Origin: Pelagerythrobacter sp041912895
Lineage (GTDB): Bacteria; Pseudomonadota; Alphaproteobacteria; Sphingomonadales; Sphingomonadaceae
Direction of reading: 5' to 3'
Assembly (NCBI RefSeq): GCF_041912895.1
Contig: NZ_JAYSGI010000002.1
Location: forward strand, 558,001 to 622,000
Length of the DNA: 64,000 nucleotides
How positions within the stretch are numbered: position 1 is the first letter of the stretch; every line of letters begins with the position of its first letter. Positions 8,994 to 15,984 of this stretch are shown here, in pieces. Position numbers and translations under genes: made by a program. Under the pieces are notes generated by a model. The model was given only the letters and a program-made list of their open reading frames with translations. It ran no database searches and was not told where the DNA came from.

Positions 8994-10703
8994 TCACGCA
9001 ACCGCGCGCGGCCCTCTCGCACCATGCGATGGAAACAGCGTCAAACGTTCGTGCATCGTCCGGTTGCGCCCGGACTCCTTGGCTTCGTAGAGCAGCTTGT
9101 CGGCGCGCGCGTAAAGCTCGTCGAAGCCCAAGGTGTCCGCAAGCCCCTGTGGCGACTCGATCACCCCCATGCTGGCGGTGACGAGCCGGTCGATCTCGGC
9201 GATCTCGCGTGCCACGCGCAGGCTGATGGCGCGGCGCATGCGTTCGGCGCGGCCGGCCTGATCGTCCCCGCGCAGCAGGATCAGGAATTCCTCGCCGCCC
9301 ATCCTCACTGCGATCGAGTTGCGCCCGCCCTCTCCCGAAAGCGCTGCCGCGACCGACCGCAGCACGTCGTCGCCCACGCCGTGTCCGAAGGTGTCGTTGA
9401 TGTCCTTGAAGCGGTCGAGGTCGAGCAGCGCGAAGGTCGCGAAGCCTTGCGCCTGGAGCTGCGGGAAACGCCGTTCGAGCCCGCGGCGGTTGATGAGGTC
9501 GGTCAGCGGGTCGCGCTCGACCAGCGAGCCCAGCTCGAGCGCCATCTTGCGCGCGCTGTCGCGTTCGCGGCGCAGCGTCAGGAACCGGTCCGCCACGCCC
9601 AGTGCGGTAATCATCGCCTCGCACAGCATGCCGAGGTAGAACAGCTCGAGCGCCTCCACGGCCGGGACACCCGGCAGCAGCTCGCTGACGAGCTGGATCG
9701 CCAGCGCGGCGGTCAGCGGAATCCACCCGACCAGCTGGAACACGGCCGCGCGGCTGCCGCGCGCCAGCGCCTTGCCGTTCGCGACCAGCCACAGCGCGAG
9801 CACCGGGCTCAGCGCGAGCGCGTGCAGCGGCAGGCCGCCCGCCAGCAGCCCCTCGGGCCAGACCGCCTGGACCGCCGACACCAGCAGCACCCAGGGCACC
9901 GCCCAAGCCATCGCGCGGTCGAGCCGCGGATCACGCTTGTCCGCCTCGATGAAATGGCGTGTGAACATCAGGCAAGCGGCGATCGCGGTGCCGAACGTAC
10001 CGATGATCGCGTAACGCCAAAGCGCGATGTCGAGCGCGACCACTTCGTTGGCAATCCCGCTGCGGAACACGATCAGCAGAATGAAGCACGCGGTCATCGC
10101 CGCGTGCCAGGCGATGAAGCGGTCGCGCAGCACGCGCCAGAACAGCCCGTCGAACACGATCGGCATCGCCAGCATGCCGATCAGCAACGCGATCATCAGC
10201 AGATGCGCAATATGGCCCGGCGCCCGGTCGGGCCGCTCTGCGGCGAGGTGCAGGCTCTCGAGACTGGCGGTGTGTGCCATACCGTCGAAGCGCACGAGCA
10301 CGTGCTCGGGCGCGCCGGTGATGGCGGGCAGCGGCAGGGCGATCGTCGGCCCGTCGCTGGTGGGGATCGCCGCGGCCATCGGCACCCGCGCCGTGGCGTA
10401 CCTGCCCGCGCCGTCGACGACCGCGATCGCCGCCGCCTCGAACCGCCCCAGCCGCATGACAAGGTAGCGCGGCGCCGGCTGCGCCGGATCAACATCGAAG
10501 CAGAGCGTCACCGTCTGCCCGGGCCGCGCGGGGCCCGGCTCGCCGCAGGTCCAGGCGGTGTCGGCGGGCAGCGTGGTCAGCGGGGCAGCGGGATGGTCGT
10601 GCGTCGTGCAGGGCGGGGCGGCGGAGGCCGCACCGGCGCAGAGCGCTGCGAAAAACGCCAGCAGCGCCGCCACGACCGCGCGTATGGGAGTACCCCCCGC
10701 CAT
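8994..10703 (-). CDS. Membrane diguanylate cyclase, paralog of the adjacent gene
   Basis: A 569-residue protein with a signal peptide (cleavage near AGAASAA, about residue 28), an extracytoplasmic sensor domain, about seven membrane helices and a C-terminal GGDEF domain with GGEEF near residue 470. The motif residues FALLDLDRFKDINDTFGH and LYARADKLLYEAK are intact, so it should synthesise cyclic di-GMP. The I-site position reads GRNS rather than RxxD. It lies 57 bases upstream of a paralog of nearly the same length, the product of a tandem duplication followed by strong divergence of the sensor part. The ligand is unknown. Confidence 0.9.
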   Translation of the reverse strand: MAGGTPIRAVVAALLAFFAALCAGAASAAPPCTTHDHPAAPLTTLPADTAWTCGEPGPARPGQTVTLCFDVDPAQPAPRYLVMRLGRFEAAAIAVVDGAGRYATARVPMAAAIPTSDGPTIALPLPAITGAPEHVLVRFDGMAHTASLESLHLAAERPDRAPGHIAHLLMIALLIGMLAMPIVFDGLFWRVLRDRFIAWHAAMTACFILLIVFRSGIANEVVALDIALWRYAIIGTFGTAIAACLMFTRHFIEADKRDPRLDRAMAWAVPWVLLVSAVQAVWPEGLLAGGLPLHALALSPVLALWLVANGKALARGSRAAVFQLVGWIPLTAALAIQLVSELLPGVPAVEALELFYLGMLCEAMITALGVADRFLTLRRERDSARKMALELGSLVERDPLTDLINRRGLERRFPQLQAQGFATFALLDLDRFKDINDTFGHGVGDDVLRSVAAALSGEGGRNSIAVRMGGEEFLILLRGDDQAGRAERMRRAISLRVAREIAEIDRLVTASMGVIESPQGLADTLGFDELYARADKLLYEAKESGRNRTMHERLTLFPSHGARGPRAVA

Positions 10704-10757
10704 GGGGGGGCGGTAGAGCCCCGAGGTTATCTCCGGGTTAAGCCGCCGCGCGCGCCG

Positions 10758-11873
10758 CTATCCGAGCACCTCGGCGATGGGGGTGTAGGCGTAGCCGAGT
10801 TCCTCGGCGACGGCGCGGTAGGTCACCTTGCCGTCGTGGACGTTGAGCCCCTCGGCGAGATGCGGATCGCGGCGCATCGCTTCCTGCCAGCCCAGCTCGG
10901 CGATCTTCAGCGCGTGCGGCAGGGTGACGTTGTTGAGCGCGTAGGTGCTCGTGCGCGCCACCGCGCCGGGCATGTTGGCGACGCAATAGTGCACCACCTC
11001 GTCGACCACGTACGTCGGTTCGGCGTGAGTGGTGGCGTGGCTCGTCTCGAAGCAACCGCCCTGGTCGATCGCGACGTCGACCAGCACTGCGCCGGGCTGC
11101 ATGCACTTGAGCATGTCGCGGCTGACCAGCTTGGGCGCCGCCGCGCCGGGGATCAGCACCGCGCCGATCACCAGATCGGCTTCGCACACCGCTTCCTCGA
11201 GGTTCGCCTTGTTGGAAAAGCGCGTCTTGGCGCGGCTTTCGAAATGGATGCCGACCTTCTCGAGCACCGCCGGATCGCGGTCGAGGATGGTGGTGTCGGC
11301 GCCGAGGCCGACCGCCATCTGCGCGGCGTTGAAGCCGACCACGCCGCCGCCGATCACCAGCACCTTGCCCGGCAGCACGCCCGGCACGCCGCCCAGCAGC
11401 ACGCCGCGTCCGCCGTGCGCCTTTTCCAGCGCGGTGGCGCCCGCCTGCACGCTCATCCGCCCGGCCACCTGGCTCATCGGCTTGAGCAACGGCAGCGAGC
11501 CGCCGGGGCCGGTCACCGTCTCGTAAGCGATCGCGGTGACGCCGCTCTTGACCAAATCGGCAGTCTGCGGCGCGTCGGGCGCGAGGTGGAGGTAGGTATA
11601 GAGTACCTGGCCGGGGCGCAGCTTGGCGCGCTCTTCGGCCTGGGGTTCCTTGACCTTCACCACCATCTCGCATTCGGCGAAGATATCGTCCGGCCCGTCC
11701 TTGATGATCGCCCCGGCCTGGCGATATTCGCTATCGCCCGCGCCGATGCCGTTGCCCGCGCCGCTCTGGATCCAGACCTCGTGGCCGTGGGTGATCAGTT
11801 CGCGGGCGCTTTCCGGCGTCAGGCCGACGCGGTATTCGTGATTCTTAATTTCCGTTGGGCAACCGATGCGCAT
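10758..11873 (-). CDS. ald: Alanine dehydrogenase
   Basis: A 371-residue NAD-dependent dehydrogenase interconverting L-alanine with pyruvate and ammonia. The N-terminus MRIGCPTEIKNHEYRVGLTP carries the pyruvate-binding Arg and the KNHEYR motif. The Rossmann fold is seen at VIGGGVVGFNAAQMAVGLG, followed by Asp in LDRDP, which selects NAD. YTYLHLAPD and AYETV are further family signatures. GAGGAG lies about 8 bases before the ATG. A perfect palindrome (11900-11913) lies 27-40 bp upstream and could be the operator. Its divergent neighbour is a phosphate-type porin. Confidence 0.95.
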   Translation of the reverse strand: MRIGCPTEIKNHEYRVGLTPESARELITHGHEVWIQSGAGNGIGAGDSEYRQAGAIIKDGPDDIFAECEMVVKVKEPQAEERAKLRPGQVLYTYLHLAPDAPQTADLVKSGVTAIAYETVTGPGGSLPLLKPMSQVAGRMSVQAGATALEKAHGGRGVLLGGVPGVLPGKVLVIGGGVVGFNAAQMAVGLGADTTILDRDPAVLEKVGIHFESRAKTRFSNKANLEEAVCEADLVIGAVLIPGAAAPKLVSRDMLKCMQPGAVLVDVAIDQGGCFETSHATTHAEPTYVVDEVVHYCVANMPGAVARTSTYALNNVTLPHALKIAELGWQEAMRRDPHLAEGLNVHDGKVTYRAVAEELGYAYTPIAEVLG

Positions 11874-11899
11874 GGCTGAGTCTCCTCGTTGCGAGCGCC

Positions 11900-11913
11900 G
11901 TTACATTTGTAAC
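11900..11913. promoter_or_regulatory. Palindromic operator candidate upstream of ald
   Basis: GTTACATTTGTAAC is a perfect inverted repeat (GTTACA, 2 bases, TGTAAC) located 27-40 bp before the ald start, within the ald/porin divergent region. Bacterial ald genes are commonly controlled by Lrp/AsnC-type regulators, but no regulator gene is adjacent and the assignment is open. Confidence 0.45.
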
Positions 11914-11981
11914 TATCGCGCGGCAACCTGTCTGCGACCAGGCAACGCGCGCCGCGCCGCGATGGAGGACTTCGCGTGTTC

Positions 11982-12052
11982 GTCACCATAGTGTCACAAA
12001 ACGGGCATAGCCGCGCAATCAATCGGTCACGAACCGGTCATCGACAGGTAAC
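11982..12052 (+). promoter_or_regulatory. Pho-box array (11-bp phased half-sites) before the porin gene
   Basis: GTCAC-like half-sites occur on one helical phase: GTCAC 11982, GTCAC 11993, GGCAT 12004 (weak), GTCAC 12026, GTCAT 12037 and GTAAC 12048. All starts differ by multiples of 11. PhoB of proteobacteria binds direct repeats of this 5-7 base core with an 11-bp period. The downstream triplet ends only 4 bases before the ATG, so it lies in the presumed leader rather than at a -35 position. Confidence 0.65.
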
Positions 12053-12056
12053 GAAA

Positions 12057-13412
12057 ATGAACCGCACTCGCCGTCTCTCGGTGCTCGCCACCGCCGCCGT
12101 TTCGGCTTGGTCGGTTCCCGCCATGGCGCAGGACGCCGGGTCCGCCATAGCGGAGGAGCTGGCCGCGATGCGCGCGGAGATGGCGCGCATGGCCGCGCGG
12201 ATCGATACGCTCGAAGCCGAACTGGCCGCCGCCGAAGCGCAGGCCGACGCCGCGCCTGCGCAAGCTGCGGCCGAACCCGAACCCGAAGGCGATGCGACCA
12301 CGATCTCGTGGAGCGGCGCGCCGGTGATCGAGAGCGAGAGCGGCTGGAGCTTCAAGCCGCGCGGGCGGCTGCAGATCGACGCCGGGGCGATCGACGCGCC
12401 CAACGGCACCGGCGCCGCCGACGGCTTCGGCAGCGAAGTCCGCCGCGCGCGGCTCGGCGTCGAAGGCGATGTCCTGGGCGGCTTCGGCTACAAGTTCGAG
12501 GTCGATTTCGCGGCCAACGAAGTCGAGGTCGTCGACGCCATCGCCATCTGGGGCAGCGGTGGGCTGACGATCTCCGCCGGGCAGCACAACACCTTCCAGG
12601 GGCTGGAGGAACTGACCAGCAGCCGTTTCATCTCGACGATGGAGCGCGCCGCCTTCACCGACGCCTTCGGGTTCGAGCGGCGGGTCGGCCTCTCGGCGCA
12701 ATACGCGGCGACGAGCTTGCTGGTGCAGGGCGGGCTGTTCAGCGACAATCTCGGCGATCTTTCGAACCGGAACTGGAGCGCCGACGGGCGCGCGGTGTTC
12801 ATGCCCAAGCTCGGCGACACGCAGCTCCATCTCGGCGGTTCGCTCCACTATGCCGACTACGAAGCGGGCCACGAAGTGCGCTATCGCCAGCGCCCGTTCG
12901 TCCACTTCACCGACGATCGCTTCATCGACACCGGCGATTTCGCCGCCGCCAGCGAGTTCGGCGCGGGGCTCGAGGCGGCGGCGATCGCCGGTCCGTTTCA
13001 CGTCGTGGCGGAAGGCTTCTGGCAGACCGCCGACCGTTCCGGCGCGCTCGCCGATCCGACGTTCTTCGGCGGTTATGCCGAGCTGGGCATGTTCCTGACT
13101 CGCGGCGACACGCGCGGCTACAAGGCGGGGGTGTTCGACCGGGTGAAGCCCGCCGAGCCGGTTGGCGAGGGCGGCTTTGGCGCGGTGCAGGTCAACCTGC
13201 GCTATGACTATCTCGACCTCGTCGATGCCGGGGTGATCGGCGGCAAGCAGGACGGCTATGCCGTCTCGCTGGTGTGGACGCCGACCGATTACACGCGCAT
13301 CGTCGCGAACTATGCCCGCATGCAATACCGCGACGCCGCCGTCCCGGCCGCGGGGGGCGACACGTCCTACGGCGTCGACGCGTTCGGCGTGCGCGCGCAG
13401 ATCGATTTCTGA
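12057..13412 (+). CDS. Phosphate-selective porin O/P-like outer-membrane protein
   Basis: A 451-residue precursor with a signal peptide (cleavage after VPAMA, about residue 22), a short coiled coil (about 30-65, EELAAMRAEMARMAARIDTLEAEL), an Ala/Pro linker and a beta-barrel rich in alternating strands that ends in Phe (QIDF), as outer-membrane porins do. FKPRGRLQIDAG, SEVRRARLGVEGDVLGGFGYKFEVDFA and ISAGQHNTFQGLEELTSS are typical of OprO/OprP proteins. The likely role is phosphate or polyphosphate uptake across the outer membrane. I chose ATG 12057 because it opens the signal peptide. The Pho-box array upstream and pstS downstream support the phosphate assignment. Confidence 0.88.
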   Translation: MNRTRRLSVLATAAVSAWSVPAMAQDAGSAIAEELAAMRAEMARMAARIDTLEAELAAAEAQADAAPAQAAAEPEPEGDATTISWSGAPVIESESGWSFKPRGRLQIDAGAIDAPNGTGAADGFGSEVRRARLGVEGDVLGGFGYKFEVDFAANEVEVVDAIAIWGSGGLTISAGQHNTFQGLEELTSSRFISTMERAAFTDAFGFERRVGLSAQYAATSLLVQGGLFSDNLGDLSNRNWSADGRAVFMPKLGDTQLHLGGSLHYADYEAGHEVRYRQRPFVHFTDDRFIDTGDFAAASEFGAGLEAAAIAGPFHVVAEGFWQTADRSGALADPTFFGGYAELGMFLTRGDTRGYKAGVFDRVKPAEPVGEGGFGAVQVNLRYDYLDLVDAGVIGGKQDGYAVSLVWTPTDYTRIVANYARMQYRDAAVPAAGGDTSYGVDAFGVRAQIDF

Positions 13413-13426
13413 CCATGCCGGGCGAT

Positions 13427-13453
13427 GTCATGCGCTTGTCACAGACAGGCAAT
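13427..13453 (+). promoter_or_regulatory. Pho box upstream of pstS
   Basis: GTCAT at 13427 and GTCAC at 13438 are 11 bp apart, with a weak third repeat (GCAAT) at 13449. This is the PhoB direct-repeat pattern, placed 37-63 bases before the pstS start, so pstS probably has its own phosphate-starvation promoter in addition to read-through from the porin gene. Confidence 0.6.
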
Positions 13454-13489
13454 ATCGGCCGCAGCCATCCAACCTCGAGGGGTAAGACA

Positions 13490-14533
13490 ATGCGTTTCAC
13501 CACATCCATCTGCCTCGCCGCCGCCGCGGCGCTCTCGCTTTCCGCATGCGATGCACCGGGGGCGGGCGGCACGCGCGATTCGATCCGCGCGGTCGGCTCG
13601 TCCACCGTCTATCCGTTCGCCAAGGTGGTCGCGGAAAACTTCGCCCGCTCGCACCCCGACTTCAAGTCGCCGCTGATCGAATCGACCGGGACCGGCGGCG
13701 GGGTCGCGCTGTTCTGCGGCGGCGTCGGCCCGAACACGCCCGACATCGTCAACGCCTCCCGCCGTATGAAGGCCAGCGAGTTCGCCACCTGCCAGGCGAA
13801 CGGCGTGGAAGACGTGATCGAGATCCAGGTCGGGCTCGACGGCATCGCCTTCGCTTCGGCGCAGGGCGGAATCATGATGAACCTGACGCCGCAGATCGTC
13901 TACGAAGCGATCGCCGCGCGGCCCTATGGCGAGGAGCAGACCAACCGCACCTGGGCCGACGTCGACCCCTCGCTGCCCGACGAGCCGATCCTCGTCTACG
14001 GCCCGCCCTCCACCTCGGGCACGCGCGACGCGCTGAAGGAGCTGGTTCTGGAAATCGGTTGCGACAGCAATCCCGAAATGGAAGCGCTGAAGGAAACCGA
14101 CGAGGACCGCCACGCGCAGCTCTGCACCGAAGTCCGTTCGGACGGCGCCTATGTCGACCAGGGCGAGCAGGACAACCTGATCGTGCAGAAGATCGGCAAC
14201 AATCCGCGCGCGGTCGGCATCTTCGGCTATTCCTACCTGGAGGAGAACATGGGCAAGGTGCAGGGCCTGCCGATGAACGGGGTCGAGCCGACTTACGAGA
14301 ACATCTCCAGCTTCCAGTATCCGGGCGCCCGCCCGCTCTACATCTACGTCAAGAAGGCCCACCTCGAGGCGATCCCGGGCCTCAAGGAATTCCTGACCCA
14401 GTGGACGCAGAGCTGGGGCCGCGACGGACCGCTCGCGGCGATCGGCCTCGTCCCCTCGCCCGACGACGCGCTGGCGGCAAACACCGCGAAGGCGACCCAG
14501 TACACCGCCTTGACGGCCGACGAGCTGAACTGA
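13490..14533 (+). CDS. pstS: Phosphate ABC transporter substrate-binding lipoprotein PstS
   Basis: A 347-residue periplasmic phosphate-binding protein. A lipobox (LSLSAC, Cys20) indicates a lipid anchor. The mature start IRAVGSSTVYPFAKVVAENF has the VGSSTV phosphate-binding loop, and STGTGGGVALFC and GPPSTSGTRDALKEL supply further ligand loops. The gene lies 77 bases after the porin gene with its own Pho box, and is followed by a strong terminator, so pstCAB, phoU and phoB are not here. PstS alone cannot transport; it must use a permease encoded elsewhere. Confidence 0.93.
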   Translation: MRFTTSICLAAAAALSLSACDAPGAGGTRDSIRAVGSSTVYPFAKVVAENFARSHPDFKSPLIESTGTGGGVALFCGGVGPNTPDIVNASRRMKASEFATCQANGVEDVIEIQVGLDGIAFASAQGGIMMNLTPQIVYEAIAARPYGEEQTNRTWADVDPSLPDEPILVYGPPSTSGTRDALKELVLEIGCDSNPEMEALKETDEDRHAQLCTEVRSDGAYVDQGEQDNLIVQKIGNNPRAVGIFGYSYLEENMGKVQGLPMNGVEPTYENISSFQYPGARPLYIYVKKAHLEAIPGLKEFLTQWTQSWGRDGPLAAIGLVPSPDDALAANTAKATQYTALTADELN

Positions 14534-14560
14534 ACCTTCGCGTTTCGCGAACACCGGCAA

Positions 14561-14594
14561 GGGCGCCGCCTCGACACGAGGCCGGCGTCCTTTT
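14561..14594 (+). terminator. Rho-independent terminator after pstS
   Basis: GGGCGCCGCCTCG (14561-14573) pairs with CGAGGCCGGCGTCC (14577-14590) through 13 base pairs with one bulge and a 3-base loop, followed by TTTT. It separates the phosphate genes from the Ku operon. Confidence 0.8.
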
Positions 14595-14656
14595 CGCATC
14601 GGCGGAAACGAATCCCCGCGCCAAGCGCTGACTCGGCGCGAAAGAGGATGCGAACG

Positions 14657-15511
14657 ATGGCGGCACGGGCCTATTGGCAGGGGCAGATCAGGCTGGCGCT
14701 GGTCTCGATTCCGGTCGAGATCTACGCCGCGACCAAGAGCGGCGCGTCGATCTCCTTCCGCCAGATCCACGAGCCGAGCGGCAGGCCGATCAACTACGAG
14801 AAGGTCGTGCAGGGCATCGGCCCGGTCGATCGCGACGAGATCGTCAAGGGCTACGAGGTGTCGAAGGGCAACTACGTGCTGCTGGAAGACGACGAGATCG
14901 AAGCGGTGAAGATCGAGAGCCGCAAGACGCTCGAACTGGTCCAGTTCGTCGATGCGCACGAGATCGACGTGTTCTATTTCGAGAAGCCTTACTACGTCGT
15001 GCCGCAGGACGAACTGGCGGAGGAAGCCTTCGTCGTGCTGCGCGAGGCGCTGCGGCAGAAGAAGAAAGTCGCGCTCGGCCAGCTTTCGGTGCGCGGGCGC
15101 GAGATGCTCGTCAGCCTGAAGCCGTGCGGCAAGGGGATCGTGCTCGAAACGCTGCGCTACGAGGACGAGGTCCGCAAGGCGAAGACCTATTTCAAGGACA
15201 TCCCCGAGGTGAAACCGGACAAGGAGATGCTCGACCTCGCCGGCAGCCTGATCGACAAGAAGAGCGCGCCGTTCGATGCCGGCGAGTTCGGGGACCGCTA
15301 CGTCGATGCGCTCAAGAAGCTGGTCGAGAAGAAGGCCAAGGCGAAGGGCAAGAAGGTGCTGGAGGATGTCGACGAGCCCGCGCCTTCGGGCAAGTCGAAC
15401 GTGATCGACCTGATGGCCGCGCTGAAGAAATCGGTGAAGGACGAAAAGCCGGCGAGGAAGAAGGCCCCCGCGAAGAAATCCACGGCCGCCAAGGCGAAGA
15501 AGCGCGCCTGA
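14657..15511 (+). CDS. ku: Ku protein, non-homologous end joining
   Basis: A 284-residue bacterial Ku homolog that binds double-strand DNA ends as a ring-shaped homodimer and recruits LigD. The family start is clear (ARAYWQGQIRLALVSIPVEIYAAT), with the SFRQIHEPSG and FYFEKPYYVVP core motifs. The C-terminal 50 residues are very Lys/Ala-rich (KKAPAKKSTAAKAKKRA), a basic tail seen in many Ku proteins that can thread DNA. I chose ATG 14657 over 14648 because AGAGG lies 9 bases upstream of it. It overlaps the MgtC-like gene by one base and heads a three-gene unit ending in ligD. Confidence 0.95.
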   Translation: MAARAYWQGQIRLALVSIPVEIYAATKSGASISFRQIHEPSGRPINYEKVVQGIGPVDRDEIVKGYEVSKGNYVLLEDDEIEAVKIESRKTLELVQFVDAHEIDVFYFEKPYYVVPQDELAEEAFVVLREALRQKKKVALGQLSVRGREMLVSLKPCGKGIVLETLRYEDEVRKAKTYFKDIPEVKPDKEMLDLAGSLIDKKSAPFDAGEFGDRYVDALKKLVEKKAKAKGKKVLEDVDEPAPSGKSNVIDLMAALKKSVKDEKPARKKAPAKKSTAAKAKKRA

Positions 15512-15984
15512 TGGACCTCAACGCGCCGGTCCTGATCCACTTCATCGATTGGGACCTGTTCTCGCGCCTCGCCGTGGCGGCGCTGCTGGGGCTCGTCCTC
15601 GGCCTCGACCGCGAGGTGCGCGGTCATGCCGCGGGCCTCCGCACGCACGGGCTGATCTGCTTCTCCGCCGCTTCGATGACCGTTTCGATCATCGCGCTTT
15701 ACAACCAGCTGGAAGGTGAGCGGATGGACCCGCTGCGCGTGTTCGAGGCGACCGGCGCGTTCATCGGCATCATCGGCGCGGGCCTGATCGTGTTCTCGAA
15801 GGGCGAGGTAAAGAACCTGACGACCGCGGCGCACCTGTGGCTGGTCGCGGTGGTCGGGATCGCCTGCGGCGCGGGCCAATGGCCGCTGGTGGCGATCGCC
15901 ATGGGCGTTTCGCTGGTCCTCCTCACCGTGTTGTGGTTCGTCGAGAAGCGCTATTTCCCCGATACCGAAGGCAAGGTCGAATGA
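15511..15984 (+). CDS. MgtC/SapB-family membrane protein (short form)
   Basis: A 157-residue inner-membrane protein with about five hydrophobic helices. LGLDREVRGHAAGLRTHGLIC matches the MgtC/SapB signature with conserved Asp, Arg and the AGLRTH motif. It lacks the C-terminal ACT-like domain of full MgtC. MgtC proteins modulate growth in low magnesium or acid and can act on membrane ATPases or transporters. Its position between ku and ligD, overlapping both (TGATG and ATGA), makes it part of the end-joining operon, although no biochemical link is obvious. Confidence 0.85.
   Translation: MDLNAPVLIHFIDWDLFSRLAVAALLGLVLGLDREVRGHAAGLRTHGLICFSAASMTVSIIALYNQLEGERMDPLRVFEATGAFIGIIGAGLIVFSKGEVKNLTTAAHLWLVAVVGIACGAGQWPLVAIAMGVSLVLLTVLWFVEKRYFPDTEGKVE

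Noticed and set aside
8331..11879. An 1182-codon open frame on the plus strand
   Set aside because: It runs antisense through two diguanylate cyclase genes and ald. Its product is Arg/His/Gln/Ala-rich low-complexity sequence, the usual shadow of high-GC codon use on the other strand.
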